A stretch of DNA of 64,000 nucleotides from G963668185 sp963668185 (GCA_963668185.1 OY764162.1:558001-622000); one strand, 5' to 3'. Numbered from the stretch's first letter, positions 8,618-17,131 are shown. Numbers and translations are program-made. Notes: generated from the sequence alone by a model not told the origin.

Positions 8618-9198
8618 CGCCCCGACCGCGCCTGCGCCCGCCGCGCCGCGAAGTACCTGCGCATGCTGAGGCCGACGATCGTCAGGAGCGCGAGCGCGAG
8701 GCCGAGGGTCAGCAGGCCGGGCCACGGGCTGGTCCTGGCGACGTCGAGCACGAACTCGGCGGTCGCCTCCCCGGGCGGAGCGTCCACCTCCACCACGAAC
8801 GTCCACGCCCCTTCGCGGTCCACCTCCACGTCCAGGTCATAGTCTTTCGGTGTGTCGGGGAGCGTGAAAGCGGGCAGGGGCCCGATCTCCGCGTCGGAGG
8901 ACCCCGGCCCGCGGCCGGAGACCGTGACGCCGGCCCCCGTGATGGCTTCGTCAGAGCCCGCCTCCGCGAGTCTTACCGTGAGGTGAAGCGGGCCAACCCT
9001 CGGATCGGGCGGAGCGGTGCCCAGCGAGACCTCGTAGGGGCCGGCCGTGCTGCTGACGTACTTCGTGACGCGCCCGTTTCCCTCGGCCTCGCCCGCCCAG
9101 CCCCCGCTCGAAGCGACGAACGCGAATGCCGAGAGCGCCAGCGCCCAAACCGCGATGAGCGATGCGACGGTCATCCAACCCGCCCGCTCGCGTACCAT
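8614..9198 (-). CDS. YtkA/FixH-like membrane-anchored domain protein
   Basis: A 194-residue protein with an N-terminal signal-anchor (about residues 8-29), an extracytoplasmic beta-rich domain (about 40-155) and a C-terminal membrane helix (LLTLGLALALLTIVGLSM). The domain has the pattern 'Y.V.L...P..P.VGPL.LTVRL' followed by 'AWTFVVEVDAP', as in YtkA-like/FixH-like domains. These often accompany copper or heme-protein assembly. The stop overlaps the TTG start of the FedB-like gene by 4 bp, so the two are translationally coupled and probably form one complex. I chose Met at MVRERAGW; GGAGGTG lies somewhat far upstream, so the start is not certain. Function of the pair is unknown. Confidence 0.7.
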   Translation of the reverse strand: MVRERAGWMTVASLIAVWALALSAFAFVASSGGWAGEAEGNGRVTKYVSSTAGPYEVSLGTAPPDPRVGPLHLTVRLAEAGSDEAITGAGVTVSGRGPGSSDAEIGPLPAFTLPDTPKDYDLDVEVDREGAWTFVVEVDAPPGEATAEFVLDVARTSPWPGLLTLGLALALLTIVGLSMRRYFAARRAQARSGR

Positions 9199-9527
9199 AA
9201 GAACTGTTCGCACCTCCCGATAGCCGCGCCGCGCTCCCGTGCATGCTCCCCCCATTCTACATCCGCCGCACCGAGCAAGACCCGCGCCCCCAACCCGTTC
9301 GCCCTGATCCCGTCGAAGGGCCTTACGCAAGACACCGCACGAGACCTCCGGCGTAGGGGCCGCTCGCGAGCGGCCCATGCCTCGCGCTCCCAATGCCGCT
9401 CGCCCTCACCAACCCCGTTCGCCCTGATCCCGTCGAAGGGCCGCGTTGACCCGCCCCTCGCTCGTGCCATACGATACAGGCATCCGGCGTAGCGACTTCC
9501 CTTTCTCACAAGCATCGGAGGCAAGCG
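9199..9527. other. Intergenic region: two dispersed repeats and promoter of lipoprotein A
   Basis: No gene is seen in this 329 bp gap. It holds two copies of the dispersed repeat in its CCCTGATCCCGTCGAAGGG variant (9295-9319 and 9416-9440). Immediately afterwards comes the promoter and leader of the lipoprotein gene at 9528. Confidence 0.7.
9446..9475 (+). promoter_or_regulatory. Predicted promoter of lipoprotein A (TTGACC-18-TACGAT)
   Basis: A TTGACC box at 9446-9451 and TACGAT at 9470-9475 are separated by 18 bp. The whole stretch through the ribosome binding site (CGGAGGCAAGCG) and the first codons recurs almost unchanged at 36653-36750, upstream of a different gene. That conservation supports a real promoter-leader unit. 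Confidence 0.55.
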
Positions 9528-11219
9528 ATGCGCTACACGCGACACATCCTGTTGGCGTTCCTCGGGCCGGCTATCGCGTCCTGCGCGCTGCTGATCGTTG
9601 TCGCCGCATGCGGCACGAATGGCGACGGCGCGGCGGTCCGGGACTCGGTTGTCACTCCTCCAACAACCGGAGGACAGACGGTGACGGAGGTGGCGCCGGT
9701 AGCGCCGGTAGTTCTCTTTCACGGTGATACCGTGGTCGAGCAGAAGATCCTGGACAGCGACGTGATCGTCAGGGCGACGATGGCCTCTTCCACTTCGGAG
9801 GTCTTCCACAATACCGTCGATTACAGGGCGAAGCTGAAGTTCAGGCTCAACGTCAGCGAGTACCTGAAGGGCAGCGGCCCGACCAGCATCGTAGCAGTGT
9901 GGGTTGACGGGACCGGGTACGATACTCGTGCGAAGGCCGAGGCCAGAAAGGCGCGCATTCTCGCCTCGCGCGACACCCAATGGGACAACCGGGAGGCGGT
10001 CTTCTTTCTGCGGAATGGAGCGGCTGACTGGGAAGCGTCCGAGTATGCCCTGGGGCTGGGGCATGAGTTTAAGCTGGGGCATGAGTATGGCGACGATCTC
10101 TACAGCCTGCACAGCGAGAGGAACAGGAGGTGGCTGCCCGCCGCGGCGAGCGCGGCGGGCGCATCGAGCGTTGACGCCCGGGAGTACCTGCTCGACGTGC
10201 CGCATACGGGAGGGGCCGTCGGGGCGAGCTCCGGTACAACCGCGCCTACCATCAGCCTTGGCAACTTGAAGAAGCGTATCAAAGAAGTCACGGCGGAGTA
10301 CAACGGCGGAGACGGGTCGGAGGCCTACAAGGAGTGCGTCAAAGGAAAATATGCATTCGAGCGCATGGTCCGCCACTCTCAGCTGGAGGGTGACGACTAC
10401 CTCAGCAACGACTATTACCATCACTTGAAACACGCGCTTGCGTCCGGTCAGCCCGCCAACTCCGTGCTGCATCAGAGGGAGAACCACGGCATCTATCCTG
10501 ATCAAAAGGCGAGGACGTGGCTGGAGGGCGGGGACGCCGCGCTGTTCAGCGTCGTGCAGGGGACATCGACTCCTGTTGACTATGACGAAGACGGAGTGCT
10601 CACTGCCGGGGCGGATGGAATCTATTTCACCGAGACATTCAGGACGGTTCGTCCGCTGCCTGCGGGCGTGTACAGGTCAAATCGCAAGGAAGTGTGGGCC
10701 CCTTACTTTGCATGTAACTACGCCATGAGCCTCAAATGGACGGTCACCGTGACGGCTCCAGCGGGCACGGTGCACGAGGCGTTCTTCGACCCGGCGTCCA
10801 CGTTCCTGGGCGTCGGCGCGAGCGGCGGCGCGGGCGTGATCTCCCCGGCGTCCTTCAACGTCGGCGGCGTGACCACCACGATCACGCGGATAGTAGTGTC
10901 GTTCGGCAGCATGGTCACCATGCAGATATCGCCGTCGGTCTCGCTGTCCGGCAAGCACATGGAGTTCATCAAGGTGGACGGCACCGTGGCGGCAAGGCTG
11001 TCGTTCGATAAAGGGGACCTCAAGGGCGGCATCGGCATCGGCGGGGCCGGCACCGACACGGGCACCAGCACGGCGGAGGCGGCAGTGTCGGCGGCGGCGC
11101 ACGCGGAGATAGCGGCGGCTCTCGCCGAAGCGCAGGCCACGGGAAGCAAGATGTACTTCTGGTTCGTGTCCAGTTCGCCGTGGAAGGCGGGGGACAAGCT
11201 GATGCTGCGCATACGGTAG
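9528..11219 (+). CDS. Lipoprotein A of a four-member paralogous family
   Basis: A 563-residue predicted lipoprotein. The signal peptide starts MRYTRHILLAFLG and ends in the lipobox VVAAC. After a short Thr/Pro-rich linker comes a beta-rich segment with SDVIVRA and EYLKGSGP, then WDNREAVFFL. A middle segment follows with a conserved 'LGNLKKRIKE...EAYKECVKGKY' pattern, then a region with RPLPAGVYR. The last 160 residues form a domain shared almost perfectly with the genes at 11447, 39308 and 41256, from TVTVTAP through VHEAFFDP to the terminal KLMLRIR. The first domain vaguely resembles NTR/TIMP-like lipoprotein domains; this is weak inference. No enzyme motif is visible. Likely anchored on the outer face of the cytoplasmic membrane after Lgt modification. 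Confidence 0.85.
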   Translation: MRYTRHILLAFLGPAIASCALLIVVAACGTNGDGAAVRDSVVTPPTTGGQTVTEVAPVAPVVLFHGDTVVEQKILDSDVIVRATMASSTSEVFHNTVDYRAKLKFRLNVSEYLKGSGPTSIVAVWVDGTGYDTRAKAEARKARILASRDTQWDNREAVFFLRNGAADWEASEYALGLGHEFKLGHEYGDDLYSLHSERNRRWLPAAASAAGASSVDAREYLLDVPHTGGAVGASSGTTAPTISLGNLKKRIKEVTAEYNGGDGSEAYKECVKGKYAFERMVRHSQLEGDDYLSNDYYHHLKHALASGQPANSVLHQRENHGIYPDQKARTWLEGGDAALFSVVQGTSTPVDYDEDGVLTAGADGIYFTETFRTVRPLPAGVYRSNRKEVWAPYFACNYAMSLKWTVTVTAPAGTVHEAFFDPASTFLGVGASGGAGVISPASFNVGGVTTTITRIVVSFGSMVTMQISPSVSLSGKHMEFIKVDGTVAARLSFDKGDLKGGIGIGGAGTDTGTSTAEAAVSAAAHAEIAAALAEAQATGSKMYFWFVSSSPWKAGDKLMLRIR

Positions 11220-11254
11220 GCGCGCCCGCACTGCCATGCCGCGCGCCCCTCAAG

Positions 11255-11427
11255 CTGTCATTCCGAGTCCCCCGAGGAATCTTGGACTTCCCGCATGTCG
11301 CCAACCCTAATCCCCGGCAAGCCGCGCATTCGGCCAAGGCAGGACGCTTTGGGCAACGGTGCGTCTTGGATTCCCTTCAAGGGACTCAGGGCAGGCTCTC
11401 TCTCGCTTCGCTCGATCGGAATGACAG
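11255..11427. repeat. MITE-like 173 bp element with 12 bp terminal inverted repeats
   Basis: The element begins with CTGTCATTCCGA and ends with TCGGAATGACAG, a perfect 12 bp inverted pair. A homologous 175 bp copy sits in the equivalent place between the paralogues at 41062-41236. It contains no gene. The 3' end runs into the leader of lipoprotein B, so it may supply transcription or translation signals. The CATTCCGA...AGGAATCT core occurs alone at 50861, which suggests a dispersed family. Confidence 0.65.
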
Positions 11428-11446
11428 GGGACGCGAGACAACAGCA

Positions 11447-13189
11447 ATGAAACGTCGCGGTTACATCGCGGGATTACTGCATGCCAGTCTGCTGTTGGTC
11501 GCGTGCTGCGCGCTGTTAGTGGCCGCCGCCTCATGCGGCACAGCCGTTGATGTCCCTATAGTCCCCACACCCACGACTGAGGTCGGACACAGTGCAGCTT
11601 CAGACAACACGCCGACTCCCACGGCTACGGCTGAGGTTGGGGACGACGGTGCAGTTGCCAGCGATGCGATTGTTCCTACGCCAACTCCCGAGGTTCAAGT
11701 CCAGGCTCATAGGCCGGCCTCGTTCGTAGTCTTTGACGTACCTGCCTCACTCGAGGAACAGATTTACTATTCGGACGTGATCGTGCGCGCAACGCTGAAG
11801 TCCGCGACTTCAACGACGGAGACGGTCGACAGCGGCGCTTCAGCAACGTATCGGCCGGTACACGAGCTCAGGTTCATCATCCACGAGTATCTGAAGGGCA
11901 GCGGGCCGTCTGAGGCGGTGGTAGTTGCTGCGCGTGGAGATGAGTACGCGACAGTCGCAGAAGCGCACAAGAAGGCAGATTGGGCCATGACCCATCGAAA
12001 CACCACATGGGACAGCCGCCAGGGAGTGCTATTCATGGTGAAGCTTCCCAGTTCCTATAACCCTGCCAGCGCAGCGAGTGCGGCGACTACGACAGCGTTC
12101 GGACTACTCAGAGGCTCTATGGGCGAATCCTTACCGTGGTGGGGTCATACTGTCGATACACTCAGCCGTGGGTGGTTGCCAGCGGGGGATGCTACGGGAG
12201 GCGTAAGCTCGGACGGCGGCGCGTCTGGCGCGGCCAGCGTGTCGTTCATAGAGGACGGGTCAAAGTCGCCTTACCCCACGGTCACTCTGGGTCAACTTCG
12301 TACCAAGATATCGGAGATGGTAGCTACTCTGAAGGCAGGAGAGGGGATCGATGGGTACGACGAGTGCATCCGCCGCAAGATTTATCGTGAGCGGCTGAAT
12401 CGCGCAAGACCATGGACACCGCTCCAAGATACGGTGTCCATGCCCTCAGGTTCAGCGACAGGAACGGAGGTCTTCAGGGATCGGAAAAGCGCTGGGGAGC
12501 CGAAGTACATTCGATACTATGTGACCGGCCCGGACAAGGACTACTTCCAATCACCTAACATTGATGATGACTCAGATCCGTCTAACGGGTACTTCCGCAC
12601 ACTTTCCAACACTCGTCCCCTGCCTGCCGGTTCGTACGCCATCAAAAGACACCAGTGGCATTACAGTTACTTTCCTTGCAACTACAAGGCTGGTGACTCC
12701 AACTACGATGAATGGACGGTGACTGTCACCGCCCCGCCCGGCACGGTGCACGAGGCGTTCTTCGACCCGGCGTCCACGTTCCTGGGCGTCGGCGCGAGCG
12801 GCGGCGCGGGCGTGATCTCCCCGGCGTCGTTCAACGTCGGCGGCGCGACCACCACGATCACGCGGATAATAGTGTCGTTCGGCAGCATGGTCTCCATGCA
12901 GATATCGCCGTCCGTGTCGCTGTCCGGCAAGCACGTCGAGTTCATCAAGGTGGACGGCACAGTGGCGGCAAGGCTGTCGTTCGACGCGGGGGACCTCAAG
13001 GGCGGCATCGGCATCGGCGGGGCCGGCTCCGACACCGGTACCAGCACGGCGGCGGTGTCGGAGGAGGCGCAAGCTGAGATAGCGGCGGCGATGTCAGAGG
13101 CGCAGGCCACGGGAAGCAAGATGTACTTCTGGTTCGTGTCCAGCGCCCCGTGGCAGGCCGGGGATAAGCTGATGCTGCGGATACGGTAG
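11447..13189 (+). CDS. Lipoprotein B of the four-member paralogous family
   Basis: A 580-residue predicted lipoprotein. The frame stays open upstream through the MITE-like element, but the first credible start is MKRRGYIAGLL, which opens a signal peptide with the lipobox AAASC. A longer Thr/Pro/Glu linker follows. The N-terminal domain (SDVIVRATLKSATSTTET, then EYLKGSGP and WDSRQGVLF) is close to that of the gene at 41256, making these two positional counterparts. The segment DDDSDPSNGYF followed by RPLPAGSY precedes the C-terminal domain common to all four paralogues. The 25 bp encoding its C-terminus is duplicated downstream at 13270-13294. Function unknown; expected on the cell surface. 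Confidence 0.85.
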   Translation: MKRRGYIAGLLHASLLLVACCALLVAAASCGTAVDVPIVPTPTTEVGHSAASDNTPTPTATAEVGDDGAVASDAIVPTPTPEVQVQAHRPASFVVFDVPASLEEQIYYSDVIVRATLKSATSTTETVDSGASATYRPVHELRFIIHEYLKGSGPSEAVVVAARGDEYATVAEAHKKADWAMTHRNTTWDSRQGVLFMVKLPSSYNPASAASAATTTAFGLLRGSMGESLPWWGHTVDTLSRGWLPAGDATGGVSSDGGASGAASVSFIEDGSKSPYPTVTLGQLRTKISEMVATLKAGEGIDGYDECIRRKIYRERLNRARPWTPLQDTVSMPSGSATGTEVFRDRKSAGEPKYIRYYVTGPDKDYFQSPNIDDDSDPSNGYFRTLSNTRPLPAGSYAIKRHQWHYSYFPCNYKAGDSNYDEWTVTVTAPPGTVHEAFFDPASTFLGVGASGGAGVISPASFNVGGATTTITRIIVSFGSMVSMQISPSVSLSGKHVEFIKVDGTVAARLSFDAGDLKGGIGIGGAGSDTGTSTAAVSEEAQAEIAAAMSEAQATGSKMYFWFVSSAPWQAGDKLMLRIR

Positions 13190-13211
13190 GCCCCACCCGG
13201 GCCACCCCTTG

Positions 13212-13294
13212 ATTCCGGCCTTCGCCGGAATGACGATGGGGATAGGAGATTGCGGGAAGAGGTTGGAGCAAGCTGATGCTGCGGATACGGTAGG
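13212..13294. repeat. Palindromic repeat and duplicated 3' tail of lipoprotein B
   Basis: The palindrome ATTCCGGC-cttc-GCCGGAAT (13212-13231) also occurs in the opposite setting at 52754-52773. After it, 13270-13294 repeats exactly the last 25 bp around the stop codon of lipoprotein B (its own copy ends at 13190). This looks like the scar of a recombination or copying event involving the paralogue family. Confidence 0.7.
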
Positions 13295-13315
13295 GGTTTG
13301 CGGACGGTTCCCGCC

Positions 13316-13344
13316 TTGACACTGCCTGCCTTCGGTGCTAATTT
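13316..13344 (+). promoter_or_regulatory. Predicted promoter of Rieske oxygenase 2
   Basis: A perfect -35 box TTGACA (13316-13321) is followed after 17 bp by TAATTT (13339-13344), a weak -10 box. The coding start lies 60 bp downstream behind an AGGAGG ribosome binding site. The -35 match and spacing are good; the -10 match is poor. Confidence 0.45.
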
Positions 13345-13403
13345 CGCCGCAATACAGCTTGGCGGCGGGGCTTTCCTGCCCGGAAGCGCTTCAGGAGGGC
13401 GAA

Positions 13404-14609
13404 ATGCAGGCACAGGTCAGGCGAAGGCGAAGGCTTCAGAACATCGAGCAGGGCATCCCGGCGCATTACATGTACAACCCGGAGCACTACAAGCGGGAAC
13501 TGGACGTGTTCTGGTACGGCATGTGGGTGAACGTGGGCCGCGAGGAGGAGATCCCCAACCCGCGCGACTACTTCGTGAAGCCCATCGGCGAGCAGAACCT
13601 GGTCGTCACGCGGGACCTCAAGGGCAGCGTGCGGGCGTTCCACAACACCTGCCGGCACCGCGGATCGATACTCTGCACGGAGGACAAGGGCCGCTTCGAG
13701 GGCGGCAGCATCGTCTGCCCGTACCACGCGTGGACGTACTCGCTGGAAGGCGACCTCATAGCCACGCCGCACCAGTTGGAGTCGTCCGACTTCAGCATGA
13801 AGGACTACTCGCTGTACGACGTCGCCGTCGGCACGTGGGGCGGCTACATCTTCGTAAACATGGCCGGGAAGGACGCGGAGCCGCTGGAGCAGGCTCTCGG
13901 CAACATCCCGAGCAGGTTCGCCAACTACCGCATGGACGACCTGCGCATCGGCAAGCGCATCGTGCTGGACATCGAGGCGAACTGGAAGCTGCTGTTCGAG
14001 AACTTCGCGGAGTGCTTCCACTGCCCGACGGTGCACCCGGAGCTGTGCACGATCGTGGAGGCGTACTGGGAGGGCGGGGCGTTCCAGTGGAGGACGGACG
14101 AAAACGGCATCCCCATCAGGGAGATCAGGCCGACGTACAAGGACGGCGCGGTGACCCTGACGATGGACGGCTCGTCGATGATCCCTCCGTTCAAGCACCT
14201 GGAGGATGAGGAGAAGGCGCGCCTGTACACGACGGGCGTCGTCCGGCCCAACTTCTTCATGAACGTGCACCCGGACTACGTCAACACCCACCAGATGCTG
14301 CCCACAGGCCCGGAGAGCGTGCGCATGATCTACGACTGGCTGTTCGAGCCGGAGGCCATGGAGCAGGAGGACTTCGACCTCGACTTCATGGTCGAACTCT
14401 GGGACCTGACGAACCGCCAGGACGCACGCAACTGCGAGTGGCAGCAGGCGGGCCTGCATTCCCGGCACTTCGAAAAGGGCAACTTCGTGCCACAGGAGGG
14501 CGGCCCGTACAACTTCAACCAGTGGGTGCTGCACTGCCTCGGCGAGCTCGAAGGCGAGTTGGAGTACGACTTCAGCAGCGGCATGGGCATGGCAATGGAC
14601 GCAGACTAG
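13404..14609 (+). CDS. Rieske non-heme iron oxygenase, alpha (catalytic) subunit
   Basis: A 401-residue Rieske oxygenase large subunit, clearly paralogous to the one at 3583. Rieske ligands are C83, H85 (CRHRG) and C105, H108 (CPYH). The mononuclear iron histidines are H206 and H211 in NFAECFHCPTVHP. An AGGAGG site 5 nt upstream fixes the start at MQAQVRRRRR; an earlier in-frame Met has no such site. Unlike its paralogue it is monocistronic, with its own predicted promoter. No reductase gene is nearby. The two proteins share long identical stretches around both metal sites but differ in the substrate-pocket region (residues 215-300), so they probably act on related but different substrates. 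Confidence 0.9.
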   Translation: MQAQVRRRRRLQNIEQGIPAHYMYNPEHYKRELDVFWYGMWVNVGREEEIPNPRDYFVKPIGEQNLVVTRDLKGSVRAFHNTCRHRGSILCTEDKGRFEGGSIVCPYHAWTYSLEGDLIATPHQLESSDFSMKDYSLYDVAVGTWGGYIFVNMAGKDAEPLEQALGNIPSRFANYRMDDLRIGKRIVLDIEANWKLLFENFAECFHCPTVHPELCTIVEAYWEGGAFQWRTDENGIPIREIRPTYKDGAVTLTMDGSSMIPPFKHLEDEEKARLYTTGVVRPNFFMNVHPDYVNTHQMLPTGPESVRMIYDWLFEPEAMEQEDFDLDFMVELWDLTNRQDARNCEWQQAGLHSRHFEKGNFVPQEGGPYNFNQWVLHCLGELEGELEYDFSSGMGMAMDAD

Positions 14610-14633
14610 CGGATAGCCGCCGGGCGGTGTAAT

Positions 14634-14723
14634 CCGTTCGCCCTGGCCCCTTCCCCAGTCTGCTGGGGAAGGTTGGGATGGGGCTCTCCGGCGTGATCCG
14701 TTCGCCCCGAGCCTGTCGAAGGG
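14634..14723. repeat. Intergenic repeats: CCTTCCCCAG hairpin and dispersed 25 bp repeat
   Basis: A perfect 10 bp stem, CCTTCCCCAG (14649-14658) and CTGGGGAAGG (14663-14672), has a 4 nt TCTG loop. It is followed by a copy of the dispersed repeat (14699-14723, CCCCGAGCCTGTCGAAGGG core). The same hairpin recurs at 36576 and in tandem at 44724. No run of T follows the stem, so it is not a standard intrinsic terminator. Confidence 0.7.
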
Positions 14724-14779
14724 CCACAGCAGCCGGGCGCGCCTCTGCTGATATACTTCCGCACGAGGCGCACCTTCGC

Positions 14780-16144
14780 ATGATCTATACATTCGGCCCG
14801 TCAGTCCGGCTACGCATATGGGTTGCGCTCATCGTCCTCGCCGGGCTGTGGCTCGGCTTCCTCGCCTTCGGCCCCTCCACGTCGGCGCAGGGAGCGTTCG
14901 TGTCCCTGGCCGACATGAGCAGCCCGATAGACTCGGTCTCGGCCGGCTACCTGTCGCGCGCAATCGAGAGGGCGGACGATGACGGCGCGGAGGCGCTGAT
15001 AGTCCGCGTGGACACTCCCGGCGGAGAGTTCGGCGCGATGATGGAGATGGTCGAGGCGATCTCCGAGTCGCACGTGCCCGTCGTGTCCTACGTCTCGCCG
15101 CAGGGCGCAGTCGCGGCCTCGGCCGGCACGTTCATCGTCGCGGCGGCGCACGTCGCGGTGATGGCCCCCGGCACGTCGATAGGCGCGGCCAGCCCAATCG
15201 ACGCCACCGGCGAAGACCTGCCCGACACCGCCGAACGCAAGGCGACGGAGCTTGCGGCGGCAAGCCTCCGCAGCATCGCCGAGGACCGTGGCAGAAACGT
15301 CGATGCGCTGGAGGACACCGTCCTCAACGCCAGGTCGTACTCCGCCTCCGAAGCGCGCGACATGAACGTGATCGACCTGATCGCGGAGGACGTGGGAGAG
15401 CTTCTCGAACTGCTGGAGGGACGCTCGGTCGAGACGACCGCGGGAGTCGCGACGCTTCGGACCGAAGGCCTGGGCGTGATCGAGATCGAGCGCACGCTTC
15501 TGGAGAGGTTCCTGGGCCTCATCGCCGATCCGAACATCGTTTTCATACTGTTCGCCATCGGCGGCATCGGGCTGGTGGCGGAGCTGTTCAACCCCGGCAC
15601 GATCGTTCCCGGCACCGTGGGCGTGATATGCCTCGTGCTCACGTTCGTCGCGATCGGGAGCCTTCCGGTGAACTGGCTGGGCGTCGGCCTGCTGGTGGCG
15701 GCGATGATCCTCTTCTACGGAGAGCTCCAGGTGTCCGGGCTGGGAATCCTCAGCGTCCTGGGGGCGATCGCGTTCGTGGCGGGCGGCATCCTGCTGTTCG
15801 GGGACCCGACGACGCCGGACCTGGCCGGTTACGAGGTCCGCGTCAGCCCGTGGGTGCTCGGCATCGTCAGCGCGCTTGTGCTGGCCAACGTGGCCCTCCT
15901 GATCAAGTTCGCGGTGAGCGCCAGGAAAGCCCCGAAGTACTCGTCCCCCCACCAGCACGTCATCGGAGCGATGGGCGTTGCCGCGACCGACCTCACGCCC
16001 CAGGGCACGGTGCAGGTGGCGGGGGAGCCGTGGAGCGCGGTATCGGCGTCCGGCGAGCCGATCAGGGCAGGGGAGCAGGTGATCGTGCTGGACGTCGAAG
16101 GACTGACCGTAAGAGTGGAGCGGGCGCCGGAGGAGCTGGCGTGA
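14780..16144 (+). CDS. nfeD: NfeD-family membrane serine protease (stomatin operon partner)
   Basis: A 454-residue NfeD1b-type protein. A signal peptide (residues 1-36) leads to a ClpP-like protease domain. Its nucleophile is S114 in AASAGTF and the likely catalytic lysine is K154 (40 residues later, as in the archaeal 1510-N protease with S97/K138). Several membrane helices span about residues 270-400. The C-terminal soluble NfeD domain (about 405-454, IGAMGVAATDLTPQGTVQV) is an OB-fold. These proteins are thought to cleave stomatin-like partners and help membrane quality control. The SPFH gene follows on the same strand, which is the canonical pairing. I chose the Met at MIYTFGPSV because it starts the signal peptide. 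Confidence 0.92.
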   Translation: MIYTFGPSVRLRIWVALIVLAGLWLGFLAFGPSTSAQGAFVSLADMSSPIDSVSAGYLSRAIERADDDGAEALIVRVDTPGGEFGAMMEMVEAISESHVPVVSYVSPQGAVAASAGTFIVAAAHVAVMAPGTSIGAASPIDATGEDLPDTAERKATELAAASLRSIAEDRGRNVDALEDTVLNARSYSASEARDMNVIDLIAEDVGELLELLEGRSVETTAGVATLRTEGLGVIEIERTLLERFLGLIADPNIVFILFAIGGIGLVAELFNPGTIVPGTVGVICLVLTFVAIGSLPVNWLGVGLLVAAMILFYGELQVSGLGILSVLGAIAFVAGGILLFGDPTTPDLAGYEVRVSPWVLGIVSALVLANVALLIKFAVSARKAPKYSSPHQHVIGAMGVAATDLTPQGTVQVAGEPWSAVSASGEPIRAGEQVIVLDVEGLTVRVERAPEELA

Positions 16145-16270
16145 CGGATCGAGTAGCGAGCCGTTCTCTAAACTCAACCTCGCCGGGCGCATTTCGTGTA
16201 AGGTTGTGGGAAAGCAGCACAAGGGAAGCCGTGCTCGCCTCCCCTGACGAAGCCAAAAGGAGTTAGCCGA

Positions 16271-17131
16271 ATGATCCCTTATTTCCGCATCGTTTCCCAG
16301 TACGAGCGGCTGGCCGTGTTCTGGCTGGGCCGGTACCACGGCATGAAGCAGCCCGGCCTGCAGGTGCTGCTCTGGCCGTTTCACTCCACGAACACGATCG
16401 ACCTTCGCGAGGATGTAATCGACATACCCCGCCAGACCAACATCACGAGGGACAACGCTCCGATCGACATCGATTTCCTCGTGTACCTCCGGGTTATGGA
16501 GGGGGATGCCCAGAAGTCCGTGCTGGAGGTGGTGAACTACCGCTCAGCCGTGGTCGGAATCGCGACGACCACGCTGCGCGCGGTAATCGGCGACCTGAGC
16601 CTGGACGACGTGCTCTCCCAGCGAGAGCGCATCAACGAGGCGCTGCGGCTGAAGCTGGACGAGGTCACGGAGCGCTGGGGCATCAAGGTGACGCAGGTGG
16701 AGATCCGCGAGATCGAGCCGCCGCGGGACATCCAGGAGGCCATGAACCGGCAGATGTCCGCGGAGCGCGTCCGGCGCGCCGCCGTCACCGAGGCGGAGGG
16801 TACGCGCCAGGCGGCAATCACGGTCGCCGAGGGTCAGAAGCAGTCGGAGATCCTGAGGGCCGAGGGCGAGCGCCAGTCGGAGATTCTGAAGGCGGAAGGC
16901 GACCAGCAGGCGGCGATACTGCGCGCCGACGGCTTCAGCAACGCGCTGGACAAGATCTACGGCGTGGCGCAGAACATCGACGCAAACACGCTGAGCCTCC
17001 AGTACTTCGACACGCTCAAGGAACTGGGATCGAGCCAGTCCACGAAGTTCATCTTCCCGATGGAGTTCACGAACCTGTTGCAGCCCTTCTTGAGCAAGAT
17101 GGGCTCGAACGGCGGGGAAGGCGATTCGTAG
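16271..17131 (+). CDS. SPFH/Band 7 (slipin-type) membrane scaffold protein
   Basis: A 286-residue slipin/stomatin homologue. The SPFH domain covers about residues 5-175 (YERLAVFWLGRYHG, then ITRDNAPIDIDFLVYLRV and WGIKVTQVEIREIEPP). A coiled-coil region at about 175-225 has repeated EGxxQSEILxAEG units that drive oligomerisation. An AAAGGAG site lies just before the start. It follows the NfeD protease gene by 126 bp on the same strand; the two families are functionally paired and likely form a membrane microdomain protease complex. No long hydrophobic anchor is seen, so membrane attachment is probably through a short N-terminal hydrophobic segment or the partner. Confidence 0.92.
   Translation: MIPYFRIVSQYERLAVFWLGRYHGMKQPGLQVLLWPFHSTNTIDLREDVIDIPRQTNITRDNAPIDIDFLVYLRVMEGDAQKSVLEVVNYRSAVVGIATTTLRAVIGDLSLDDVLSQRERINEALRLKLDEVTERWGIKVTQVEIREIEPPRDIQEAMNRQMSAERVRRAAVTEAEGTRQAAITVAEGQKQSEILRAEGERQSEILKAEGDQQAAILRADGFSNALDKIYGVAQNIDANTLSLQYFDTLKELGSSQSTKFIFPMEFTNLLQPFLSKMGSNGGEGDS

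Noticed and set aside
11180..11446. 89-codon N-terminal extension of lipoprotein B
   Set aside because: It would translate the MITE-like element and end just before a proper signal peptide; the signal sequence must be at the N-terminus.
14649..14672. Intrinsic terminator after Rieske oxygenase 2
   Set aside because: The stem is strong but no T-run follows, and the same hairpin recurs elsewhere as a dispersed repeat.
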